Positions 43,332 to 51,340 of a stretch of 64,000 nucleotides of DNA are shown here, one piece after another. Origin of the DNA: Intestinimonas butyriciproducens. GTDB taxonomy: Bacteria > Bacillota > Clostridia > Oscillospirales > Oscillospiraceae. The stretch lies in NCBI RefSeq assembly GCF_004154955.1, contig NZ_CP011524.1, positions 682,001 to 746,000 on the forward strand, read 5' to 3'. The notes under the pieces were generated by a model. That model was not told where the DNA came from. It did no database searches and saw only the letters and a program-made list of their open reading frames with translations. Within the stretch, counting starts at the first letter, position 1, and the number at the start of each line of letters is the position of its first letter. Made by a program: the position numbers and the translations under genes.

Positions 43332-45149
43332 TCAGTGGATCGTGCCAGGTGGATAGGGCCCATAAATGGAGGTCAAGAATCCATCCTCGTCTAAGGTTAC
43401 CTCCAGGAAGGAATCATCCGCCATCGTCAGTTTGACCACTCCCTCATACTGCGCCGGGCCGATGGACGCAACCTCGCCGTAGTCGAAGTAACTGCTTTTC
43501 CGATACCACCATAGGGCGCGCTGCTCCTCCGTCATGTCCGCCCATTCGCCGGGGAGGTTCACCGCATCCTTCCGCATGGGCGACCAGGGAGCCAACTCTG
43601 ACTGCCACTGCAGGTTTATGTTGGGGATAAAACTGCTGTAATCCACAAGCGCCCACCGACTGTTGTAGTTGGGCAGATCGTAGCTCATGTAGAAAAAGCT
43701 CCGATGATCTCCGTCCCGGTCGATGGCGACCTGCTGGGATTCTATTCCGCCCCAAAGATAGCAGCGCTCCGGGCGGTATCCCGACAACGCCTCCAGTTCC
43801 TCCAGCAGAAGGCCCCCCTGCTCCCGCGGAGTGGGCATCGGCGTCCCATCCGGCGTCCAACCGATCAGCTCGTCAGGGCGCAGTTCCATAAAGGTCACGG
43901 TAGTGCCGCCGATGGCCCCGCCCTGTGTGCGGGTGTCCTGGACTCCATCCCTCCGCCAGAGAAAGCCAGGGGAAAGGCGGTCGTACACCGGGGCGTATTC
44001 GTCCAGATACCACTTGGTGCCGAACTCATAGGAAAAACCAAAAGCTCTGTCCGGCTCATAAAACAGGAAGAAATAGCCCTCCGGCACCGACAGCTCGTCT
44101 ATTTCCTCCGGCATGGTATATATACAGTATCCGTCGGGCAGGCGGTCATAGATCTGGTAGGACTTGCGGGGGGCCTCGCCCTGCGGCCTGGCGACGATTT
44201 CCAGCTCCCCGTCCAAATCCAGGTCGGTCATGCCCTCTAAATGTTCCGTGATATGAAAGACTATCCTGGGTTCCTGGTCGATGACAGAGAAAAACACCGC
44301 ATGCTCGTCACCATCACAGCGCACTACAAAGCTGGGATAGCCCAGAACATTTCCGACGAAGGTGGCCCAAGAGTCGTCCTGGTTCCATACAAGCCCCTCC
44401 TCGTTGCAGCGAAACAACACGTTCCAATCCCGCCCGCCGCCCCGTCCAAGGAACCAGCAGGTGGGGCCATCGTAGGGTTCCTCAGTCCGAACCAGGGCAA
44501 GGGTGCAGTTCCCCTCCATTTGCAGCTCCGAATCCACCTCCCAGCCCTCGGGGAGGTATTCCTCCGGGGAGCCCCAGGGCTGCAGGCGGTCGAGGTCAAA
44601 GTCGACCAGCTCGGAGCACTCTAATTCCAAATGGTCAGGCCATTGATGGTATTCCAGCTGCCGGGCAAGGCGTACTTCCTCACTGGGAGATGACAGGGGC
44701 ATATCGAACAGCACCGTTCCATCCTCTTGAGCAGGAACGGTTACTGCCGCATCTATCGCTCCCTGCGGAGACTGGAAATTCATGATGACCTGTCCGTTTC
44801 CAGGTGACAGTTCCCCCCCATGAGAGGCAGACGACTGTTGCGAGACAAACCAGCCCAGAGAGAAAGCCATCACAAGTACGGCCACTCCTACAACGCTCGT
44901 CAGTAAAATGCACTTTTTCGATATTTTGGGAGAAGAAGGTTCCCGCTCCTCCTCTTTGAGCAATTCAGCCAGCGTACCGACGGGAAGATCAAGCACCGCT
45001 TCGATGCCTTCCAAGTTTCGCGGGGTGGGGACAGATTGTCCTATCTCCCATTTGGACACCGCCTGCCTGCTGACACCAAGTTCTTCTGCCAATCGCTCTT
45101 GGCTCATGCCTTTTTCTTCTCTGGCTTGACGGATCGCAGTTCCCAGCAT
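43332..45149 (-). CDS. XRE regulator with one membrane helix and a large extracytoplasmic domain
   Basis: 605 aa. The HTH (about 5-60) has AIRQAREEKGMSQERLAEEL and SRQAVSKWEIGQSVPTPRNL. One transmembrane helix (about 80-103) separates it from a roughly 500-residue extracytoplasmic region rich in Trp, Tyr, Asp and Gly, with patterns such as DLDLDGELEI reminiscent of FG-GAP-like or VCBS-type repeats. A one-component sensor reading an external ligand is the simplest model. ATG 45149 follows AAGGGAG by 8 nt. Whether it belongs to the host or to element 1 is unclear. Confidence 0.72.
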   Translation of the reverse strand: MLGTAIRQAREEKGMSQERLAEELGVSRQAVSKWEIGQSVPTPRNLEGIEAVLDLPVGTLAELLKEEEREPSSPKISKKCILLTSVVGVAVLVMAFSLGWFVSQQSSASHGGELSPGNGQVIMNFQSPQGAIDAAVTVPAQEDGTVLFDMPLSSPSEEVRLARQLEYHQWPDHLELECSELVDFDLDRLQPWGSPEEYLPEGWEVDSELQMEGNCTLALVRTEEPYDGPTCWFLGRGGGRDWNVLFRCNEEGLVWNQDDSWATFVGNVLGYPSFVVRCDGDEHAVFFSVIDQEPRIVFHITEHLEGMTDLDLDGELEIVARPQGEAPRKSYQIYDRLPDGYCIYTMPEEIDELSVPEGYFFLFYEPDRAFGFSYEFGTKWYLDEYAPVYDRLSPGFLWRRDGVQDTRTQGGAIGGTTVTFMELRPDELIGWTPDGTPMPTPREQGGLLLEELEALSGYRPERCYLWGGIESQQVAIDRDGDHRSFFYMSYDLPNYNSRWALVDYSSFIPNINLQWQSELAPWSPMRKDAVNLPGEWADMTEEQRALWWYRKSSYFDYGEVASIGPAQYEGVVKLTMADDSFLEVTLDEDGFLTSIYGPYPPGTIH

Positions 45150-45178
45150 AGACACCACTCCCTTCTTGTCTCGCCTTA

Positions 45179-45240
45179 ATTATAGCAAGTGGGCCCGGTT
45201 GCGTCTACAAACTTTCCCGCAACTGGTACAGTTGCGGGAA
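45179..45240 (-). promoter_or_regulatory. Promoter and upstream palindrome of the large XRE-membrane gene
   Basis: Minus strand TAGACG (45207-45202), 17 bp, TATAAT (45184-45179). Just upstream, TTCCCGCAACTG-gta-CAGTTGCGGGAA (45214-45240) is a perfect 12-bp inverted repeat, a likely operator for the XRE protein itself. It also lies beyond the end of the FtsK operon. Confidence 0.6.
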
Positions 45241-45282
45241 AAAAGGGTGGGAGTATCGTTTGAGATGCCCCCGCCTTGTGCG

Positions 45283-45459
45283 TTAGTCTTGTTTTACCTT
45301 GTTCTGTTCCTGTTGCGCTTTCCACTCGGCAAATTCCCGCTGTCCTTCCTCGCTCTCGAAAAAGGCCTGTATCTCCGGGAGCAGGACACGGGCCAGGGCC
45401 TCCACTTCATGGTAGGGTATCCCGGTGCCGTAGTCGTTGACCTTCTTCTTCCTCGCCAT
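45283..45459 (-). CDS. Small charged protein, last gene of the rep-ftsK operon
   Basis: 58 aa, starting MARKKKVNDYGTGIPYHEVE and ending in a Glu/Gln/Lys-rich helix (EFAEWKAQQEQNKVKQD). It lies 18 bp behind the FtsK-like gene in the same direction. Ribosome binding site weak. No family recognised; a small accessory of the mobile element. Confidence 0.5.
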   Translation of the reverse strand: MARKKKVNDYGTGIPYHEVEALARVLLPEIQAFFESEEGQREFAEWKAQQEQNKVKQD

Positions 45460-45477
45460 AGGAACCGCCCCCCAGTC

Positions 45478-46788
45478 TTATAGCTGCTCCTCGTTGAACA
45501 GGTAGCCCTGGAACACAGTCCCATCCCCGGTGATGAAACGGCCCCTTGCGTCTTTTGGTATCTGCTCGGCGGCGCTGGTGTTGTCGAGAATGATTTGAGA
45601 AAGCACACTATCCGCTCTGCCGCAAACACGGAAATCCATGTTGTTGCGTATCTGGCCGGGGATGATGGTCGCATCCGGCCTCTGCGTGGCAAGAATGAGA
45701 TGAATACCAAATGCCCGTCCCTGCCGCGCAATGGTGGACAGCTTGTTTTCAATTTGTGCCAGCAGCTTCTTCCGTTCGTTATCAGCTCCGGTCTTGTCCA
45801 ACATCTCCGCCACCTCGTCACAGGCGAACACCAGCCGGGGAAGTCCCTCCCCCGTGGCCTCGTTGTAGGTGTCCAGGTCTTTGCACTCCGTTTCTTCCAG
45901 CCGCTTTTTGCGGCACTCCAAAACCGCCGTGAGTTGGTCTAAGGTATGGAGCAATTCATCCTCCCGGAAACACATGTGGCATTTCTGCCGCCAAACCCTG
46001 GGGAAGTCTACGCCGCCCTTGAAGTCCGCTATGTAGACCTCCGCCCCCTTTTCCACCGCCTGCATAAGCAGCAGCTTCAGCAGTACGCTCTTTCCGCTGC
46101 CCGTGGAGCCGCCCAGCAGGATATGGGGGATGTTGGCGAGGTTCACCGTCACAGGCCCCGTCAGGCTTTCCCCCAGCACCAACACAAAGCTGTCCGGGGA
46201 CAGATATTTGTCTTTCCAGGGGAGCAAGGCCGGAAAATCGCTCTCGGCGGGGACGGCATAGACACAGATGATTTTCCGCCCCTCCGCCCATGTCATTTTC
46301 GCTATGGTGATATTCAGGGCCGTTTCAATCCTGGCCCGCTTGTCCTCCCACTCCCCCAGAGGTATGCCACAGGGGTCAAACTCCCAGAGCGTCAGCCGGG
46401 GCGTGTCCTTGTCCCGCTGCTTGCACAGGAGGATAGGGGCCTCTCCGGCGTGGTTGACAAGGCCCACCTTCTGCAAGCCCTCCTTTGCCTCCCTGCCGCC
46501 CCAGGGTGTTCCCAGGAGTACCAGGACGGCCAGGAGGCCGCCCACGGCGTAGAGAGGCACTAACAGGTCTATAACGGCGTTCAGGACGGGGGAAAACATA
46601 CCGTAGGCGTCCAGGCCGAACAGGTGTCCCCGGAACAGCCAGACCAGCACAGCGCCCGCAAGGTACGCCGTGAGCAGCAGCCCCTTGTGGGGTGTGTCCC
46701 TGGCCGCCATAAGCCCCGCTTTCATGCGCCGAAGCAGATGGCGGTTTTCCGTCCGCCTGGTGATGGTGTCTTTATCGTTTCTGGTCAC
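45478..46788 (-). CDS. FtsK/SpoIIIE-type DNA translocase, probable coupling protein (TcpA-like) of element 1
   Basis: 436 aa. Two N-terminal membrane helices (about 32-50 and 65-95) precede the FtsK motor: Walker A GGSTGSGKSVLL, Walker B LVFACDEVAEML, and GRAFGIHLILATQRPDATII, the conserved sensor block. Similar ATPases in Tn916-like elements and IMEs deliver the relaxase-DNA complex to a conjugation channel. GTG 46788 lies inside the end of rep (17-bp overlap), so the two are translationally coupled. No other T4SS gene is present, so the element would need a helper. Confidence 0.85.
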   Translation of the reverse strand: MTRNDKDTITRRTENRHLLRRMKAGLMAARDTPHKGLLLTAYLAGAVLVWLFRGHLFGLDAYGMFSPVLNAVIDLLVPLYAVGGLLAVLVLLGTPWGGREAKEGLQKVGLVNHAGEAPILLCKQRDKDTPRLTLWEFDPCGIPLGEWEDKRARIETALNITIAKMTWAEGRKIICVYAVPAESDFPALLPWKDKYLSPDSFVLVLGESLTGPVTVNLANIPHILLGGSTGSGKSVLLKLLLMQAVEKGAEVYIADFKGGVDFPRVWRQKCHMCFREDELLHTLDQLTAVLECRKKRLEETECKDLDTYNEATGEGLPRLVFACDEVAEMLDKTGADNERKKLLAQIENKLSTIARQGRAFGIHLILATQRPDATIIPGQIRNNMDFRVCGRADSVLSQIILDNTSAAEQIPKDARGRFITGDGTVFQGYLFNEEQL

Positions 46789-47737
46789 AGGGCCAGCCCC
46801 CTTTCTTCTTCTGGACGGTGGTTCCGTCCGGTAAAAACTCAATGATGTTATGGATACGGCGGAGGAACGCCCGCCAGGTTTCCGGCCTGTCCCACTGTTC
46901 GCCCCGGTACTGCTTTTCCAGCGGAAGGTTAGAGGTGATATAGACCGTGGTATAACAGGCCGTTTTGTCATTGTACCGGGCGGGGAGGGACAGGGGGTAA
47001 ATGTCCAGATAGTTCAGCATATCTTCAATGGGGACTTGCCCGCTGAACTCCTCGAACACAAGCACCTCCTGCCCGTGGTAGCCGTCAAAGGAAATGCCTT
47101 TTGCCGCCCGGTAGTTTGTCACCCGGTAAATGCTCCGGGGGTCGTGGGCCTCGTAAATGCTCCTTGTCTTGCCCGCCCCGCTGGCCCCGTAGAGGTAGGA
47201 TACTTCCAGGGGCCTGTTTTCCACGGCGTACTTCTCCGCCGTCAAAGTCTGCCGGAGCAGGTCAATGTCACGGACACGAAAGGCCATAGCCGGGTTATCG
47301 TCAATGATTTCCGTGGTGGTCATGCCGTCCCGGATATTCTGGACGAGCCGGAACATCTCCGGGTGTTTCTCCGCTCGCTCCGGCGGGGCCTCGCCCCATT
47401 CCTCGAAAGTCCCAGGCACCGAGGTTTCCGCCTTGTCCGTATCCGCCCATCGGCCATCCTTCCGCAGATAAGAGCGGTTTTCCTGCACCGACCCGTATGC
47501 CTTTTCAATATGGGCTATGGGGAAACGCTTTTTGACGGTAGAAAAGCGTGACGGCGATGGAGCGTAGAAGAAAACATGCGTGTGATATGTCCCCGTTGTC
47601 GCTATCTCGTCGGCCATGCAGTAATAGTCGGGCGAAAACAGGTGCAGCTTTTCGGAGATAGCGGTGTGGTCTAATCCGGCCTCCAACGGGTTGTTAATGA
47701 CCAGTGACCACTTGCGGGATTGGGAATTGTTTCCCAT
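46772..47737 (-). CDS. rep: Circovirus-like (CRESS) Rep: HUH endonuclease plus superfamily 3 helicase
   Basis: 321 aa. The N-terminal HUH domain shows motif I KWSLVINNP (9-17; circovirus Rep has FTLNNP), motif II YHTHVFF with H52 and H54, and motif III ENRSYLRKDG with the nicking Tyr90 and Lys93 (YxxK). The C-terminal helicase has Walker A GASGAGKT (184-191), Walker B VLVFEEF (225-231), motif C YITSN (266-270) and a basic FLRRI (291-295). This is the complete CRESS-DNA Rep order. AAGGAGG is 6 nt before ATG 47737. A matching stem-loop origin lies just upstream. In related IMEs such proteins serve as initiator and possibly relaxase. Confidence 0.88.
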   Translation of the reverse strand: MGNNSQSRKWSLVINNPLEAGLDHTAISEKLHLFSPDYYCMADEIATTGTYHTHVFFYAPSPSRFSTVKKRFPIAHIEKAYGSVQENRSYLRKDGRWADTDKAETSVPGTFEEWGEAPPERAEKHPEMFRLVQNIRDGMTTTEIIDDNPAMAFRVRDIDLLRQTLTAEKYAVENRPLEVSYLYGASGAGKTRSIYEAHDPRSIYRVTNYRAAKGISFDGYHGQEVLVFEEFSGQVPIEDMLNYLDIYPLSLPARYNDKTACYTTVYITSNLPLEKQYRGEQWDRPETWRAFLRRIHNIIEFLPDGTTVQKKKGGWPCDQKR

Positions 47738-47754
47738 AGTCAGCCTCCTTGTTT

Positions 47755-47807
47755 TGCTACATGCTACATGTTTCCCATAAGGGGTAATACTGCCCCCTTA
47801 TGGGAAA
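47755..47807 (-). other. Circovirus-style replication origin: nonanucleotide stem-loop with adjacent tandem repeats
   Basis: 14-bp perfect stem TTTCCCATAAGGGG (47771-47784) with complement 47794-47807 and a 9-nt loop. On the minus (rep) strand the loop displays CAGTATTAC at 47792-47784, an exact fit to the CRESS nonanucleotide NANTATTAC, nicked as TATT^AC. Two tandem 7-mers TGCTACA (47755-47768) lie 2 bp from the stem, where circoviruses carry Rep-binding iterons. The rep start is 18 bp further. It could serve as both origin and oriT. Confidence 0.8.
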
Positions 47808-47887
47808 GGCGGCGCTGGCGCTGCCGCCGGGGGACACTTCCCTTGAGGGGAATTGTCTTTTCCCCGGCTGGCCTCCCCAGCGCCGCC
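47808..47887. repeat. GC-rich inverted repeat beside the rep origin
   Basis: GGCGGCGCTGG (47808-47818) and CCAGCGCCGCC (47877-47887) directly follow the origin stem, enclosing CGCTGCCGCC and AATTCCCC/GGGGAATT-like pairs. It could be part of the origin, or a terminator for the small gene at 47894. Confidence 0.5.
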
Positions 47888-47893
47888 AGCGCA

Positions 47894-48211
47894 TCAGGTC
47901 TTAGGGTTCACCAAATGGATACCCGTGGCCCTGGCCCCCACCTGGGGCTGCCCCTGGCTCCAATAGATGAATACCTCCAGGCCGTCAAAGCGCACCTCCG
48001 CATAGCCGTCCGGGGCGTCCATGCGTTTATCCCCGTCAATCCGCACATTGATTTTGTCCAGGCCCTTTTCCGGCATAGCGACGGTATAGCGGTAGCCGAG
48101 GACGGTATCAGTTTTGCGGTTTTCACGATACTCATAGGCCGGGGACACCTCCACCAGCCACAGCTTGCTCCCAAGGCTCCGGGGGTCAATGATAAGGTCG
48201 GTGATCTTCAT
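47894..48211 (-). CDS. Conserved small accessory protein of element 1, function unknown
   Basis: 105 aa. Begins MKITDLIIDPRSLGSKLWLV and is strand-rich, with YEYRENRKTDTVLGYRYTVA and VRFDGLEVFIYW. ATG 48211 follows AAGGAGAACCT. It lies directly upstream of the rep origin and rep. Position resembles that of the DUF961-type proteins (Orf22/Orf23) ahead of the processing genes in Tn916, but I cannot confirm that family. A single-strand-binding or accessory role in rolling-circle processing is a guess. Confidence 0.6.
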   Translation of the reverse strand: MKITDLIIDPRSLGSKLWLVEVSPAYEYRENRKTDTVLGYRYTVAMPEKGLDKINVRIDGDKRMDAPDGYAEVRFDGLEVFIYWSQGQPQVGARATGIHLVNPKT

Positions 48212-48340
48212 AGGTTCTCCTTTCCGGGCGGTGCGTGGCCTTTGCCCCACCCTTTTGAAATCACAAGTCCTTGTGTTGTCCCCATCATACCAGGGAAAAA
48301 GCAAAATGTCGTTTCATGCGTGAAACACTTGAAAGGGCGC

Positions 48341-48380
48341 AAAAAACCGACGCCCCTGTGCTGTATAGGGCGTCGGCTTT
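48341..48380 (-). terminator. Terminator after the element 1 XRE gene
   Basis: Minus strand GCCGACGCCC...GGGCGTCGG (48377-48347), followed by TTTTTT. It separates the XRE gene from the 105-aa/rep/ftsK unit. Confidence 0.8.
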
Positions 48381-48391
48381 TAATCGGTCAT

Positions 48392-48763
48392 TCACTTGTC
48401 AGATGTCAGAAGGGGGAGGCCCCTGCCGTGCAGCAGGTCGTTGGTTTCGTCTACGGTGTAGCCATGCTCCGCCGCCTCGTCCCACACATAGAACTCCGGG
48501 AACGCTGTATAAAACAGCTCACGCCGCTGCTCTAATGTGAGTTCCAGCGCCTGGGCAATGGCCTGTATCGTCCTTAACTCCGGCCGGTAGTAGGGGTTCC
48601 TTTCTGTGTCGTAACTCGTTATTCTGCTGATGGTCGCTTTGGACTGTCCGGACATTTTCGCCAGCCGTGCGGGACTCCATTCCAGCACGGCTAAATATCC
48701 GTTCACCAGCTTGGACAATTCAAGTCTATAATCCGGGCCTTGCTTTGGCGTCTGAACTGCCAA
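48392..48763 (-). CDS. XRE-type regulator of element 1 (leftward operon)
   Basis: 123 aa. The HTH region is VNGYLAVLEWSPARLAKMSG, QSKATISRITSYDTERN, followed by a helical C-terminus with LRTIQAIAQALELTLEQRRE. The start is TTG 48763 with GAGGA 7 nt upstream; no ATG is available without losing the HTH. It presumably controls the transfer genes. It is paired with a different XRE protein on the opposite side of the intergenic centre. Confidence 0.75.
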   Translation of the reverse strand: MAVQTPKQGPDYRLELSKLVNGYLAVLEWSPARLAKMSGQSKATISRITSYDTERNPYYRPELRTIQAIAQALELTLEQRRELFYTAFPEFYVWDEAAEHGYTVDETNDLLHGRGLPLLTSDK

Positions 48764-48792
48764 AGCTGTATCCTCGGATTACAGATTTCGGT

Positions 48793-48882
48793 TTAGATGG
48801 GTTTGCCGCCGGAGGTGGTGCGCCTGGGGTCGTGTCGCTGGGGTCTATGGTATCGCCGTAACAGGAAAAGACTACTTACCAT
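48793..48882 (-). CDS. 29-residue Arg-rich peptide ORF with a perfect ribosome binding site
   Basis: AAGGAGGTGGCCGCT-ATG at 48896-48880 starts a 29-codon frame, MVSSLFLLRRYHRPQRHDPR and nine more residues, ending 30 bp before the XRE gene. The strong site makes translation likely. Either a leader peptide coupling translation to the XRE gene, which has a TTG start, or a small functional peptide. Confidence 0.5.
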   Translation of the reverse strand: MVSSLFLLRRYHRPQRHDPRRTTSGGKPI

Positions 48883-49426
48883 AGCGGCCACCTCCTTATC
48901 GTGAAATACGCCTTGGGTGAATAATAGTGTTTACTATCCACCTCCGGCGCGCAAAGCCCGCTCACGATAATTCAATGTTACATTGGAATACGGAAATGGA
49001 GCCGTATTCCCCCGTCAATCCTGGGGCACTTGCCGGGACAGCGTACAGCAACCGCTTTCCCATGCCCGTCACATGTGGGCGGTATCTTAAACACCGTCCG
49101 GGGTTCCTCCTTGTGTGCCGCTGAAAACGGCGGCTTACTTTGCTTCTTGGTTTTTCATGTTTCATTTATGGCAGGGCAACGATATATTACCATACCTATT
49201 CCATATATTGATGAATATTTTGTAAATAATTCTATATCTTGCGTTGCCCTGCCTTTCTTGCCAGTAGCCCAGCCCCCTCCCCCTGTCAATGGTCAAGATA
49301 AACGGCCCATGTGCCGCCATTGACAGGGGGAGGGGCCTGGGCTTTTCGGTTATCAAGGGGTGTCAGCCGCAGGCTGGCTGACACCCCGGTTCAATACTGG
49401 GATTTACGAGGAAACAAAATAAAGAG
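48883..49426. other. Divergent non-coding centre of element 1 with three large inverted repeats
   Basis: No convincing gene; a 38-codon frame (GTG 49094 to 48978, minus) has a distant AAGGAGG and is doubtful. GGCAGGGCAACG (49170-49181) and its complement (49242-49253) enclose a 60-nt AT-rich loop starting ATATATTACC, another near match to the CRESS nonanucleotide. Arms of 27 bp with one mismatch (49266-49292, 49317-49343) form a hairpin followed by TTTT. GGGGTGTCAGCC-gcaggct-GGCTGACACCCC lies at 49357-49387. Such spacing of GC hairpins around an AT-rich loop is typical of replication or transfer origins. Confidence 0.5.
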
Positions 49427-49455
49427 TTGACTAATATGCTTATTTGCGATAGTCT
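49427..49455 (+). promoter_or_regulatory. Promoter of the XRE-serine recombinase operon
   Basis: TTGACT (49427-49432), 17 bp, TAGTCT (49450-49455), 30 bp before the XRE start codon. Confidence 0.65.
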
Positions 49456-49484
49456 TATATCAACAGAAAAAGGAGGCCCGCAGA

Positions 49485-49862
49485 ATGAAAGAAATGATTG
49501 GTGAACGCCTAAAAGCCCTCCGTGTGGGTGTCCGTCTGTCCCAGACGAAACTTGCCGGGATACTCGGCACACAGCAGTCCAGTATCAACCGATACGAGCA
49601 GGGCCAAGCCGTCCCAGGGCCGGAGATGTTTGTGAAGTACGCTGACTATTTTGATGTGTCTATGGATTATCTCTACTGCCGTACAGACGAGCCACGGGGC
49701 AAGCTGTACGACTACAAGCCCCAGGCGCTTAAAGAAAAGATGGAACAGAGCGAGGAAATGCGGGAATTTATAGAAATGTGCTTTGACCCGCAAGCGCCCG
49801 TCAACAAGCGTCTGAAAGAGGCGCTGCTTCGGATTATGACAGAGGAGGCGAACGAGGAATGA
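49485..49862 (+). CDS. XRE-type regulator upstream of the serine recombinase
   Basis: 125 aa. The HTH (about 5-60) has RLKALRVGVRLSQTKLAGIL, QQSSINRYEQGQAVPGPEMF and YFDVSMDYLYCRTD. The C-terminal helix is charged. AAAGGAGG precedes ATG 49485. The stop overlaps the recombinase start (ATGA), so it very probably controls excision and integration. Confidence 0.88.
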   Translation: MKEMIGERLKALRVGVRLSQTKLAGILGTQQSSINRYEQGQAVPGPEMFVKYADYFDVSMDYLYCRTDEPRGKLYDYKPQALKEKMEQSEEMREFIEMCFDPQAPVNKRLKEALLRIMTEEANEE

Positions 49863-51340
49863 AAGCGGTGATCTATGCCCGGTATTCCAGCGACAACCAG
49901 CGGGAGGAAAGCATTGAGGGCCAGCTTCGGGAGTGTACGGCCTATTGTGTGAAAAACGACATTACCATTTTGCGGACATACATTGACCGGGCCTTGTCCG
50001 CCAAGACCGACAACCGCCCGGACTTCCAGCGCATGGTGAAGGACAGCGCCAAGGGCCTGTTTGATGTGGTCATTGTCTGGAAGTTAGACCGTTTCGCCCG
50101 GAACCGCTACGACAGCGCCCATTATAAGGCCCAGCTTCGGAAGTATGGCGTCAAGGTGCTTTCTGCTACGGAAAACATTTCCGAGGGGCCGGAGGGTATC
50201 ATTCTGGAAAGTATGCTGGAAGGTATGGCGGAATACTACTCCGCTGAGCTGTCCGAGAAGGTTATCCGGGGCCATACGGAAAACGCTCTGAAATGCAAGT
50301 ATAACGGCGGTACGCCCACCTTCGGCTATGTTATAGACAAGGATATGCAGTACCAGCTTGACCCTCGCACCGCCCCCGTGGTGCTGGAAATATTCACCCG
50401 GTATGACCAGGGAGCCACCATGAAGGAAATCATGGAGGAAATGCGGCAAAAGGGCGTTACAACGGTACGAGGTAAAAAGATTGACCTGAACTTTATGGCC
50501 CGTCTGCTGAAAAACCGGAAGTATATCGGGGAATACAGCTATCGGGAAATTGTCACCCCCGGCGGTATCCCCGCCATTGTCCCCCAAGACCTGTTTGACA
50601 GGGTGCAAAAACGGCTTGCGGCAAACAGAAAAGCCCCGGCCCGCCACAAGGCCGAGGACGATTATCTGCTGACCACAAAGCTGTTTTGTGGCACCTGCGG
50701 GGCCATGATGGTTGGCGAGAGCGGCACCAGCGCCAGCAAGGGCCGGAAATACCATTATTATCGCTGTGTAAACACCAAGAAACAAAAAAGCTGCAACGCC
50801 AAGCACAAGAGCATACGGAAAACGCCCATTGAAAACGCTGTTGTCAACGCTGTTATGGCAAAGGTAATGGACGATAATTTTGTGGAGTACATAGCCGACA
50901 CCGTGATGGACATTCAGACCAGAGAGAGTAGCGTCCTCCCGGCACTCCGGCACCAGTTGGAGGAAACAGAGCGAGGTATCACCAATATGCTGAACGCTAT
51001 CCAGATGGGGATTATAAACGCCTCCACCAAACAGCGGCTTGACGAGTTGGAGGACAGGAAAGCGGATATAGAGCTGCAAATCATCCAGGAGAAAATGAAC
51101 CACCCCATGCTGACCCGTGAGGATGTGACATACTGGATTTGCCGTTTCCGTACCCTGGATGTGTCCAAGCTGGAAGAACGGCGGAGGCTTATTGACAGAT
51201 TTGTAAACTCCGTGACCGTCTTTGACGATTACATTTTGATTACCTTTAACTATAAGGAGGGTGAGGAAAGGCTTGATTTTACTGACATTGAGAGTTCGGA
51301 TTTACAATCGGTCGGGGGACCATGCGGAGTGTCCTTATAG
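49859..51340 (+). CDS. Large serine recombinase (integrase of element 1)
   Basis: 493 aa. The resolvase domain has YARYSSDNQREESIEGQ with nucleophile Ser10, WKLDRFARNRYDSAHYK, and ESMLEGMAEYYSAELSEKV. The recombinase domain (about 155-250), zinc-ribbon CGTCGAMMVGE...YYRCVNTKKQKSC (C-x2-C and a later Cys), and coiled-coil C-terminus follow. Such enzymes integrate circular elements by single-step site-specific exchange. As usual, the gene lies near one element end; a terminator overlaps its final codons. Confidence 0.93.
   Translation: MKAVIYARYSSDNQREESIEGQLRECTAYCVKNDITILRTYIDRALSAKTDNRPDFQRMVKDSAKGLFDVVIVWKLDRFARNRYDSAHYKAQLRKYGVKVLSATENISEGPEGIILESMLEGMAEYYSAELSEKVIRGHTENALKCKYNGGTPTFGYVIDKDMQYQLDPRTAPVVLEIFTRYDQGATMKEIMEEMRQKGVTTVRGKKIDLNFMARLLKNRKYIGEYSYREIVTPGGIPAIVPQDLFDRVQKRLAANRKAPARHKAEDDYLLTTKLFCGTCGAMMVGESGTSASKGRKYHYYRCVNTKKQKSCNAKHKSIRKTPIENAVVNAVMAKVMDDNFVEYIADTVMDIQTRESSVLPALRHQLEETERGITNMLNAIQMGIINASTKQRLDELEDRKADIELQIIQEKMNHPMLTREDVTYWICRFRTLDVSKLEERRRLIDRFVNSVTVFDDYILITFNYKEGEERLDFTDIESSDLQSVGGPCGVSL

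Noticed and set aside
48962-49165. 67-codon minus-strand frame in the element 1 centre
   Set aside because: Biased Arg/Pro composition, overlaps likely regulatory hairpins, and no good start.
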